From: Anaerolineales bacterium
GTDB lineage: Bacteria > Chloroflexota > Anaerolineae > Anaerolineales > UBA4823
Length of the DNA stretch: 34,747 nt
Reading direction: 5' to 3'
Assembly (NCBI GenBank): GCA_020354045.1
Contig: CP070639.1
Location: 3,302,431 to 3,337,177, forward strand
Below the pieces are notes generated by a model. That model searched no databases and had not been told where the DNA came from. It saw only the letters and a list, made by a program, of their open reading frames with translations. Both the position numbers and the translations under genes were made by a program. Below, in pieces: positions 9,898 through 16,740 of the stretch (the stretch's first letter is position 1; every line of letters begins with the position of its first letter).

Positions 9898-10641
9898 GTG
9901 AAAGCTACAACCAGAGACAAACTGATCCAGCTTAATAGAGAATTTTACCAGACCTTCGCCCAGCAATTTTCAAATACCCGCATGCGCTTGCAGCCTGGTG
10001 TGTTAAAAGTGTTGAAATACTTGCCCGCCAACTGTCGGTTACTTGACCTGGGATGTGGCAATGGAGAGCTGGCATATCAGCTGGGTCAAGACGATTTTAA
10101 TGGCACATATGTTGGCCTGGACAACAGCAAAGAATTAATTAACATTGCTCGCCAGCGGTTTGATGCTGATTTCCCTGCTTTGTTTCTTCATGCAGACTTA
10201 TCAACTCCTGCCTGGGAAAGCGCTCTAAGCTCAATTTCCGATCCAGCTCTGAAACCACCTTACGATATCGTTTTTGCCTTTGCCTTTGTACATCATTTAC
10301 CTGGTGTCGCAACCAGGTTGCAACTATTACAGAAAATTTACAAGTTACTCAGACCCGCGGGACAATTTATCCACTCTGAGTGGCAATTTCTGAACAGCCC
10401 GCGGTTACGCCGGCGCATCCAACCTTGGGAAGTTATCGAACTCAATGCAATAGAAGTTGATCCAGATGATTACCTGCTGGATTGGAGAGCGGGAGGTAAT
10501 GGTCTGCGTTATGTTCATCACTTCTCACTGGCTGAACTTTCGGAGCTCGCTTCTTCAACCGGGTTTGAAATACGCGAGACCTTCTATTCGGACGGTGAAG
10601 GAGGTAAGCTTGGGCTTTATCAAGTTTGGCAACAGGCTTGA
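9898..10641 (+). CDS. Trm9/ALKBH8-like class I SAM methyltransferase
   Basis: 247 residues, GTG start. SAM-binding motif I is LLDLGCGNGELAYQLG (48-63), with an acidic residue ending the next strand (VGLDNSKELI) and FAFVHHLP at motif IV/post-IV. The N-terminal FAQQFSNTR (20-28), followed by about 20 residues and the LDxGCGNG loop, is the layout I know from Trm9 and the ALKBH8 methyltransferase domain, which esterify cm5U34 in tRNA to mcm5U. The C-terminus (YLLDWRAGGNGLRYVHHFS ... GLYQVW) has the same aromatic spacing as the Trm9 end (W-K ... RYYHxF ... NWxV). Its divergent neighbour is Elp3, which makes cm5U. The methyltransferase call is firm; the Trm9 assignment rests on remembered motifs plus context. 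A generic ubiE-like methyltransferase is the alternative. Confidence 0.8.
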   Translation: MKATTRDKLIQLNREFYQTFAQQFSNTRMRLQPGVLKVLKYLPANCRLLDLGCGNGELAYQLGQDDFNGTYVGLDNSKELINIARQRFDADFPALFLHADLSTPAWESALSSISDPALKPPYDIVFAFAFVHHLPGVATRLQLLQKIYKLLRPAGQFIHSEWQFLNSPRLRRRIQPWEVIELNAIEVDPDDYLLDWRAGGNGLRYVHHFSLAELSELASSTGFEIRETFYSDGEGGKLGLYQVWQQA

Positions 10642-10683
10642 TAAAAAAAGTCAAATTTCCAGCTACAACCTGCTCAGTTTCTG

Positions 10684-10692
10684 TGTTAACAT
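10684..10692 (+). promoter_or_regulatory. Extended -10 element before the phosphoesterase gene
   Basis: TG-T-TAACAT ends six bases before the ATG at 10699, so the predicted +1 is the start codon itself and the mRNA would be leaderless. There is no Shine-Dalgarno in the 57-bp gap, which supports this reading. Confidence 0.4.
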
Positions 10693-10698
10693 TAATTC

Positions 10699-11427
10699 AT
10701 GCGCGTCCTGGTCATCTCTGACATCCATGCTAACCTGACTGCCCTCGAGGCAGTGCTCACCCATGCCAATCATGTTGATGCGGTCTGGTGCCTTGGTGAT
10801 CTGGTTGGGTACGGTCCGGATCCAAACGAATGCATCTCCACAGTGCGGACATTACCAAACTTGCAGTGCATCTTGGGGAATCACGACGCAGCCGTGTTAA
10901 AGCAGATCGATTCTTCTGCTTTCAACCCGGAGGCGAGGCAAGTGATTTTTTGGACTCAAAGTGAGTTAACCGATGCAAATCTGGATTTCCTGGCCAACCT
11001 GCCAGAGCGAGTCCAACAAGATCAAGTCACTCTGGTGCATGGCAGCCCTCGCCAACCAGTTTGGGAATACCTGTTGGACACTCAGAATGCCACGCGCAGT
11101 TTTGCTTATTTTGATAGTGTGTATTGTTTCGTAGGTCATACCCACCTTCCAGTCATTTATCAACAAGCACAAGAAGATCAGTCTGCTACCTTATTTATTC
11201 CAGAGGCGAATACAAATATTTTATTAAAACCCCGCGCCATCCTCAATCCAGGTTCGGTCGGCCAACCCCGTGACCGAGACCCAAGGGCAGCCTACGCCAT
11301 CTATAACCCACAAGAACAAACCTGGGAATATCATCGCGTGCCTTATGATGTGTCTTCGGTGCAAAATCGCATGCAGGCAGCTAAATTACCTGATCGGCAT
11401 ATCCAGCGTCTTTCCAGTGGTTGGTAA
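10699..11427 (+). CDS. Calcineurin-like metallophosphoesterase (YfcE/ApaH-like fold)
   Basis: 242 residues. All five metal-binding blocks are present: D8-I-H10, GD34 in CLGDLVGYGPDP, GNHD at 60-63, H114 in VHGSP, and GHTH at 146-149. This is the arrangement of the DUF2437/YfcE-like cytoplasmic phosphodiesterases, which need two Mn/Fe ions; the natural substrate cannot be predicted. No signal peptide. It follows the Trm9-like gene by 57 bp with its own predicted leaderless promoter, and the DUF4349 lipoprotein follows after 63 bp. Confidence 0.9.
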   Translation: MRVLVISDIHANLTALEAVLTHANHVDAVWCLGDLVGYGPDPNECISTVRTLPNLQCILGNHDAAVLKQIDSSAFNPEARQVIFWTQSELTDANLDFLANLPERVQQDQVTLVHGSPRQPVWEYLLDTQNATRSFAYFDSVYCFVGHTHLPVIYQQAQEDQSATLFIPEANTNILLKPRAILNPGSVGQPRDRDPRAAYAIYNPQEQTWEYHRVPYDVSSVQNRMQAAKLPDRHIQRLSSGW

Positions 11428-11490
11428 GCTTGCCAGGAACTTTCGTGTGAACTGGAGCGTCTTGGGAGGGATAGAAGGAGTGTGATAAAA

Positions 11491-12441
11491 ATGTCTCAGC
11501 ATATTAAGCATGTAGTCTTACTATTGGCCATCAGCATATTAATGATGGCAGGTTGCTCAGCCGGTTTTGCACCTCGCCAGGATTTTGTCAGCCAGGGGGC
11601 ACCCGCCGAGGAATCAATAGAACGAGAAGTTATTGTAGAAGTCGAAAGAGAAGCTGGTGGGTTTCCCGCGAGTGCTCCTCTGCCGGATGTTGAACGCATC
11701 GTGATCAAGAATGCCAACCTGACCATCGTTGTCGATGACCCCTCGGCCTCTATGGAGGCAATCTCTCGGATGGCAGAAGAGATGGGTGGTTTTATCGTTA
11801 ATGCTCAACTCTACCAGACTCGCATAGAAAGCGGTGCAGAGGTCCCGAGAGCCTCTATCACGATTCGCGTACCGGCAGGACGTCTGAATGAGGCGCTGGA
11901 TCGCATCCGATCAGAAAGTGAGCGGGATCCCATCGATGAAGGGATCAACAGCCAGGATGTAACCATGGAATATACCGACCTGCAATCCCGCTTGAGCAAC
12001 CTGGAAGCCGCGGAAGCACAGCTCACCGAAATTATGGGCTCAGCTACCAAAACCGAGGATGTCCTGGCAGTTTATAACCAGTTGGTTCAAGTGCGCGAGC
12101 AAATTGAGGTGATCCAGGGACAGATCCAGTATTACGAGAGGTCAGCCGCATTATCTGCCATCACGGTTGAGATATTAGCAAACGAAGCCGTCCAGCCGCT
12201 TACCATTGGTGGTTGGCAACCGGTTGGTGTAGCAAAGAGTGCCATCCAGGCGATGATCAACACCCTTAAATTCCTGGTTAACGCAGTGATATGGATTGGA
12301 TTATATGTGCTGCCGGTTCTAGCGGTTCTGTTTTTGATCTTTATCCTGCCCTTATCTTTCGTTTGGCAAGCCTGGCGTAAACGCCGCACTCGTCGTAAAC
12401 AGCTAAATTCACCACCCGCCGATCAAAAAGATTCAGGTTAG
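11491..12441 (+). CDS. DUF4349-domain lipoprotein
   Basis: 316 residues from ATG 11491, which has AAGGAG ten bases upstream; the in-frame GTG at 11482 sits one base after that ribosome site and is unlikely. The signal segment HVVLLLAISILMMAGC ends in a lipobox-like M-A-G-C, so the mature protein is probably lipid-anchored at Cys. The DUF4349 core begins at IVIKNANLTIVVDD and runs through a beta region (SITIRVPAGRLNEAL), a coiled coil (MEYTDLQSRLSNLEAAEAQL to VIQGQIQYYERS) and a C-terminal membrane helix (IGLYVLPVLAVLFLIFILPL) with a basic tail RKRRTRRKQ. The family is extracytoplasmic and of unknown function. With a lipid anchor and a C-terminal helix it may sit at the membrane at both ends. 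Confidence 0.88.
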   Translation: MSQHIKHVVLLLAISILMMAGCSAGFAPRQDFVSQGAPAEESIEREVIVEVEREAGGFPASAPLPDVERIVIKNANLTIVVDDPSASMEAISRMAEEMGGFIVNAQLYQTRIESGAEVPRASITIRVPAGRLNEALDRIRSESERDPIDEGINSQDVTMEYTDLQSRLSNLEAAEAQLTEIMGSATKTEDVLAVYNQLVQVREQIEVIQGQIQYYERSAALSAITVEILANEAVQPLTIGGWQPVGVAKSAIQAMINTLKFLVNAVIWIGLYVLPVLAVLFLIFILPLSFVWQAWRKRRTRRKQLNSPPADQKDSG

Positions 12442-12471
12442 TTGCCTGACGACGAGTAAACTCCAAGAAAT

Positions 12472-12500
12472 CAATGCCGGTGGATATATCACCGGCATTG
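12472..12500. terminator. Bidirectional terminator hairpin
   Basis: A perfect 11-bp stem (CAATGCCGGTG with CACCGGCATTG) and a 7-nt loop lie between the convergent DUF4349 and LysM genes. T-tracts are weak on both sides (TTGCTT on the plus strand, ATTTCTT on the minus), so efficiency is uncertain, but the position suits both genes. Confidence 0.6.
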
Positions 12501-12543
12501 TTGCTTATCAAATCATCGTTCGCCAGAATGACCGAAAGGTGTC

Positions 12544-13479
12544 TCACTTAAGTCGCAGAACCTGTCCCGGATAGATGATAAACGGATACTGTATGCCATT
12601 TAATCTCGCTAGTGCCTGCCAGGATAGCCCAAACCGGCGGCTGATTTCCATCAAATAATCACCAGGCTTAACGGTGTATTCCTCTGGCCTCTCATCTTTT
12701 GTGGTTTGTTCGTTGGACGTAGTACTTAATTGAATAATACTTGGCAGGTAAATATTCAAAACAGAAGGTGTAGCTGTTTCACTTTGAACCTCAGATTCTG
12801 AGGCGATTATTTCAGCTTTCGGTATACTCCCAACAACCGCCATATTACCCAATGTTTGCCATGAAGTGAGAAAAGTACGGATCGGATAGGACTGGCGGTT
12901 ACCCGTATAAGCATCTATAACATGGACTTTATTGCGATCATATCCATATAAAATCATGGTATGTTCATAGCGTGCTACGGTAGTTTTGTGCCCTTCCGTA
13001 GGTTTATACTTGATGGGAGTACCTCTCCACATTTGACCAATCACCCATACGATGACTGGGTGATCAGCTGCAATCTCAGCTCGCAGATCATCCCAATCCA
13101 TATCCCGGCGGGCTTCTGCTTGTAGTCCATAATCTCGCAATAGTTTTGCCACTGGTTCAGCATGTACGCCGTACGATAATGGGGGTACGTTTCCCCATAC
13201 ATCATTCGGATTGCCTACAAAACCTCTATCTGGATTATCTGAGCGCGGTAATCTTTTTAGAAATTGCCTCTCGGTAATTTCCACCCCCCAGTAAGCTGCC
13301 CAGTCAACTGCTGAGCGCGATTCACACGATAAATTCCAATTTTGAGCGCTGCCTTTCACCCCTGAAATAATGGCACGGTTGGGTATGGATAATGGACTTC
13401 CCCGCACGTTTAAAGCAGGCACAAGCATTGCAACCAACAAAACCATTCTTTTGAGAATATTTGTGGGCCTTGCCATCAT
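12544..13479 (-). CDS. Secreted C39-like cysteine peptidase with C-terminal LysM
   Basis: 311 residues. A signal peptide (basic RPTNILKR then VLLVAMLVPAL) is followed by a C39_2-type papain-like domain: catalytic Cys52 in NWNLSCESRSA, His173 in RYEHTMILYGYD and Asp189 in HVIDAYTG. After a Ser/Thr-rich linker (about 210-265) comes one LysM domain (YTVKPGDYLMEISRRFG to IYPGQVLRL) that binds peptidoglycan-like glycans. So it is probably an exported wall-associated protease or bacteriocin-type peptidase; the substrate is unknown. Two adjacent ATGs (13479 and 13476) are possible starts; AGG lies five bases before the first. An extended -10 lies just upstream. Confidence 0.87.
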   Translation of the reverse strand: MMARPTNILKRMVLLVAMLVPALNVRGSPLSIPNRAIISGVKGSAQNWNLSCESRSAVDWAAYWGVEITERQFLKRLPRSDNPDRGFVGNPNDVWGNVPPLSYGVHAEPVAKLLRDYGLQAEARRDMDWDDLRAEIAADHPVIVWVIGQMWRGTPIKYKPTEGHKTTVARYEHTMILYGYDRNKVHVIDAYTGNRQSYPIRTFLTSWQTLGNMAVVGSIPKAEIIASESEVQSETATPSVLNIYLPSIIQLSTTSNEQTTKDERPEEYTVKPGDYLMEISRRFGLSWQALARLNGIQYPFIIYPGQVLRLK

Positions 13480-13494
13480 TTTAACCTATCCTGA

Positions 13495-13503
13495 GTTATA
13501 GCA
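13495..13503 (-). promoter_or_regulatory. Extended -10 promoter of the LysM gene
   Basis: TG-C-TATAAC on the reverse strand predicts a start near 13488 and a leader of only about nine bases, just long enough to hold the AGG ribosome site. Confidence 0.45.
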
Positions 13504-13587
13504 CGTGTTGCACAATCAAGGCAATTTGACACTATACGAAGCTCCTTCAAGTTATCCGCAATCTATGGAACGACTTCCACCAGCGTG

Positions 13588-13593
13588 TATAAT
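13588..13593 (+). promoter_or_regulatory. -10 box of rsmG
   Basis: A perfect TATAAT ends eight bases before the rsmG ATG, so transcription should start zero to two bases before the codon. No ribosome site is present; the mRNA is probably leaderless or nearly so. Confidence 0.5.
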
Positions 13594-13601
13594 CGTGTGA
13601 G

Positions 13602-14312
13602 ATGAACGAGTTCGCCGACTGGCTTCAATTTATCCTGGATGTTCAAGTCACACCTGCCTCGCTGAGTGCGCTGGTTACATACGAAAATGAATTATTGGCC
13701 TGGAACGAACGCATGAACCTGACAGCCATTAAGGAGCCAGGAGTAATTTGGGTCAAACACTTTTTGGATTCACTTACCTGTTTGCTGGCCATGCGTAATA
13801 CCCCGATGGAGCGCGTTATCGATATTGGCACGGGCGCTGGATTTCCTGGTTTACCATTAAAAATTGTTTGTCCATCTATGCAGCTAACCCTGGTGGAATC
13901 AGTGGGTAAGAAGGCCGCTTTCTGTCGACACATGGTGCAAGTTTTAGACCTGAAGGATGTCGAAGTAGTCCAGGAACGTGCTGAAGTACTAGGGCAGGAT
14001 CCCAGATATCGCGAAAGTTATGATTGGGCAGTAACACGGGCCGTGGCAATGATGCCAGTCCTGGCAGAATACCAGCTTCCACTGGTCCGTCTTGGTGGCT
14101 CCATGCTGGCAATGAAAGGTGAAAATGCCTCGGCTGAGGTCCACATGGCTGAAAATGCATTACGCTTGATGGGTGGGCACTTTCAACGTTTGATTCCCAT
14201 CACTTTGCCTGGTGTTGCCGATCAGCGCTACCTGGTCGTGATCAATAAAAATCATGCCACGCCTCAAAAATACCCCCGGAGACCAGGTATGCCTGCCAAA
14301 AAACCATTATAG
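13602..14312 (+). CDS. rsmG: 16S rRNA (guanine527-N7)-methyltransferase
   Basis: 236 residues. RsmG methylates N7 of G527 in the 530 loop of 16S rRNA; its loss gives low-level streptomycin resistance in many bacteria. Family marks are MNLTAI, KHFLDSL, the SAM loop IDIGTGAGFPGLPLKI, LVESVGKKAAFC, VTRAVA and the C-terminal YPRRPGMPAKKPL. Length is normal. It is monocistronic: divergent from the LysM gene, with its own promoter, and convergent with the MOSC gene. In many bacteria rsmG adjoins parA/parB or mnmG; that linkage is absent here. Confidence 0.97.
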   Translation: MNEFADWLQFILDVQVTPASLSALVTYENELLAWNERMNLTAIKEPGVIWVKHFLDSLTCLLAMRNTPMERVIDIGTGAGFPGLPLKIVCPSMQLTLVESVGKKAAFCRHMVQVLDLKDVEVVQERAEVLGQDPRYRESYDWAVTRAVAMMPVLAEYQLPLVRLGGSMLAMKGENASAEVHMAENALRLMGGHFQRLIPITLPGVADQRYLVVINKNHATPQKYPRRPGMPAKKPL

Positions 14313-14376
14313 CCACCCGCACCTTATTAGGTGTAATGGATATGCTCTTCTCGACTGTGGGCAACCTGAACTCAGA

Positions 14377-14862
14377 TCAAATAAATTTGACTCGATCCCC
14401 CACTTGAATTGAACCTTCCTCTTCCACACGCGCGTACACACGCGACCACCCCGGATGCAGCTTCTGTGACACACGCGTAGAAGTTTTGCCATCCGAGAAT
14501 GCGGCAACAATTGAACTGCATGGCTGGGTATAGCTGGTCAGCACAACAACCACGCGCTCACCAATTTGCAATCTTTTTCCCGGCACAACCTCATCCCAAT
14601 CCAAGCCTGTTAGGGTTAAGTTTTCACCAATTGCACCAGGATAAATGGGGTGCCCTTCGCGTTGTAACGCCAGTATTCGTTCAAGTGAATACAGGCACAG
14701 TGCCCGTTCGGGACCTCCATGCACATCGCGATTAGCCTGACGATCACTTGCCAGGCCCTCACTGGTGACCGTTGCTGCACGCGTGGCAAGCTTGGGAACA
14801 CCTCCCTGCGAAGCATTGATTTGGAATACATATGCCGCGTTTTCGCTTTCGAGAATTTTCAT
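14377..14862 (-). CDS. MOSC-domain protein
   Basis: 161 residues, a stand-alone MOSC domain. MOSC modules carry sulfur or molybdenum cofactor chemistry through a conserved cysteine, here Cys115 in SYTQPCSSI. Other family marks are DVHGGPERAL (46-55, with Y58) and IGENLTLTGLDW (78-89). Small stand-alone members resemble YiiM, which reduces N-hydroxylated compounds with molybdenum cofactor; the actual substrate here is unknown. The ATG has GGAG seven bases upstream and lies 19 bp after the recF stop, so it is probably cotranscribed with recF. Confidence 0.88.
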   Translation of the reverse strand: MKILESENAAYVFQINASQGGVPKLATRAATVTSEGLASDRQANRDVHGGPERALCLYSLERILALQREGHPIYPGAIGENLTLTGLDWDEVVPGKRLQIGERVVVVLTSYTQPCSSIVAAFSDGKTSTRVSQKLHPGWSRVYARVEEEGSIQVGDRVKFI

Positions 14863-14881
14863 GTCTTCTCCTGCTCATAAT

Positions 14882-16096
14882 CTACTTTAATCTGCCCGCC
14901 TCAATTTGCCAGACATTAGAATTCTCAACAAATTCAGAGGAGAAAAGATCCAAATCGGTAGTGCTCAGCAGTGTTTGTTCACTATCTGCCAGCCTGTTGA
15001 GTAAATCCATCCGGCGCTGGCTGTCCAGTTCAGCTAACACTTCATCTAACAACAACACCGGCCATTGTCCCGTTTTTTCTCTCATCCACTCCACTTCGGC
15101 TAGTTTTAAGGATAGTATTGCCGTGCGTGCCTGGCCGCGTGAGCCATACGTCCCTAAATCAACGCGGTTTCCCAAAAAACGCAACTCATCGCGATGCGGA
15201 CCGATCGTAGTCACACCCCGGTTAATTTCCTCGGAATGCAAACGAGTGAGGTTTTCTAAAAAACCCTGACGGATTTTCTCCTCAGATAATCCTGAACGGT
15301 CAACGGGGGTGTCGACTGGCAGTGCGAATTGTTTCTCCGGTTGAGGTAATGGGTCATAAGCAGGCAGATAATCCAGGCGCAGCACCTCGCTGCCACGGGT
15401 TAGCTGCAGGTTTATATTGGCAGCCAACCGTTCAAGTTCCCGTATCGCCTGTATACGAGCATAAATCAAGCGAGAGCCTGCGCCTGCGAGATGCTCATCC
15501 CAAAATTCAAGCTGCCTAGGGTCGGCACTACCATCATTAATTTGTTTCAGTAGAGCATTTCTTTGGGTTATGAGTTGGTTGTATTCACTGAGAGTAGCTG
15601 CATAACCTGGCAAAACCTGAGCCAAGGTAAGGTTCAAGTAGCGGCGGCGTTCTTCAGGGGATCCTTCGATAATCCGTAGTGTTTGTGGTAAAAAGATTAC
15701 GGCATTGAACAGACCAATTGCTTCGCTTGCTTTTCGTTTTAGCCCGTCTACCAGTATCTCTTTACGGAGTCGACTCTGCCCATTGATTCCATTTGTTTCC
15801 TGGATCAGTCTAATTTCCAGACGGTGGGAGTTCTCAGTCCTGAATTTTTCATCCCGCTTGAAATCAGCGATCAGACGCGCAACCGCAAGTGGCTCGCGAC
15901 TGGCAATAAAATTGACCAATTCCCGATCACTGCCGGCCTGGAAGGATATAAAAGTCGCCAGAAAATATACAGCTTCAAGGAAGCTTGTTTTTCCTTGCGC
16001 GTTCTCTCCAACAAGTAATATCGGCCCTTTAGGCATCTCAATATCGAGACGAGCAAAGTTTCTCCAATTTGTAAGTGACAACCTGGTTAAGTACAT
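14882..16096 (-). CDS. recF: DNA replication and repair protein RecF
   Basis: 404 residues from ATG 16096. RecF is an SMC-like ATPase that loads RecA at single-strand gaps with RecO and RecR. Walker A is GENAQGKT (30-37), the ABC signature region is TIGPHRDEL and Walker B is PVLLLDEVLAELD. The N-terminus MYLTRLSLTNWRNF matches the usual RecF start, so I prefer this ATG over an in-frame TTG at 16111, which would abut a hairpin. Neither has a good Shine-Dalgarno. It is about 35 residues longer than typical RecF. recF usually sits in the dnaA-dnaN-gyrB region; here it lies between def and a MOSC gene. Confidence 0.96.
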   Translation of the reverse strand: MYLTRLSLTNWRNFARLDIEMPKGPILLVGENAQGKTSFLEAVYFLATFISFQAGSDRELVNFIASREPLAVARLIADFKRDEKFRTENSHRLEIRLIQETNGINGQSRLRKEILVDGLKRKASEAIGLFNAVIFLPQTLRIIEGSPEERRRYLNLTLAQVLPGYAATLSEYNQLITQRNALLKQINDGSADPRQLEFWDEHLAGAGSRLIYARIQAIRELERLAANINLQLTRGSEVLRLDYLPAYDPLPQPEKQFALPVDTPVDRSGLSEEKIRQGFLENLTRLHSEEINRGVTTIGPHRDELRFLGNRVDLGTYGSRGQARTAILSLKLAEVEWMREKTGQWPVLLLDEVLAELDSQRRMDLLNRLADSEQTLLSTTDLDLFSSEFVENSNVWQIEAGRLK

Positions 16097-16111
16097 ATCT
16101 GGTTCATACAA

Positions 16112-16140
16112 ATGCCACGGAGCCCAATTGCCCGTGGCAT
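16112..16140 (-). other. Hairpin between def and recF
   Basis: A perfect 9-bp stem (ATGCCACGG with CCGTGGCAT) around 11 nt. It starts 38 bp after the def stop and ends 15 bp before the recF ATG. It is followed by TTTGTATG on the reverse strand, so it lacks a real U-tract. It may be a weak terminator, an attenuator or a translational control element for recF. Confidence 0.45.
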
Positions 16141-16178
16141 CTACCTATTGAGTTGAATAAAGTCTTCTTACCCAGTCA

Positions 16179-16691
16179 TTAATCCGCAGGCATCACCTGG
16201 GCAGGCTCTTCTTCCACTGGCCACACTTTTTCAGCCTTATCGATGAACAATATACCTTCCAGGTGGTCGATCTCATGCTGGAAGATGCGTGCCAACCAAC
16301 CTTGTGCCTTGATACGGATTGGTTTTCCTCGCCGGTTTTGACCCTTTATAGTCACTGAAACCGGTCGTTCCACATCACCTACAAATCCAGGAATTGAGAG
16401 GCATCCTTCTACTCCTATCTCTGTTTCCTGGGAAAAACGCACGAGTTCTGGATTTACCACTGAATATAACTTTTGTGGGATTTCTTCGTCCTGTTCATCA
16501 CCGAATTCCACAACTATGACCTGCCAGGGCATATCTATCTGAGGAGCTGCCAGCCCGACTCCAGGTGCAGCTCGCATGGTTTCAACCATATTATCAATTA
16601 AGTCTTGTAATTCTTGTCCAAAGTCAGTAACTTTGCGAGCTTTTGTCCGCAATACCGGCGCTGGATTTGTTACAATTTCTAGGACTGCCAT
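16179..16691 (-). CDS. def: Peptide deformylase
   Basis: 170 residues. Removes the N-formyl group from nascent proteins; a metal-dependent cytoplasmic enzyme working at the ribosome exit. The three motifs are present: GVGLAAPQ (44-51), EGCLS with metal ligand Cys97, and QHEIDHLEG with ligands His139 and His143 and catalytic Glu140. Length is normal, with a short acidic C-terminal tail. It follows the cyclic-nucleotide/PH membrane gene by 49 bp on the same strand. fmt, its usual partner, is not in the window. Confidence 0.97.
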   Translation of the reverse strand: MAVLEIVTNPAPVLRTKARKVTDFGQELQDLIDNMVETMRAAPGVGLAAPQIDMPWQVIVVEFGDEQDEEIPQKLYSVVNPELVRFSQETEIGVEGCLSIPGFVGDVERPVSVTIKGQNRRGKPIRIKAQGWLARIFQHEIDHLEGILFIDKAEKVWPVEEEPAQVMPAD

Positions 16692-16740
16692 AACTCTAAC
16701 AACCTCTTACCAATTATTATCTCTAAACAATTACATTATT

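Noticed and set aside
14320..14333. Terminator between rsmG and the MOSC gene
   Set aside because: Only a 5-bp stem (CACCT/AGGTG) without a T-tract on either strand.
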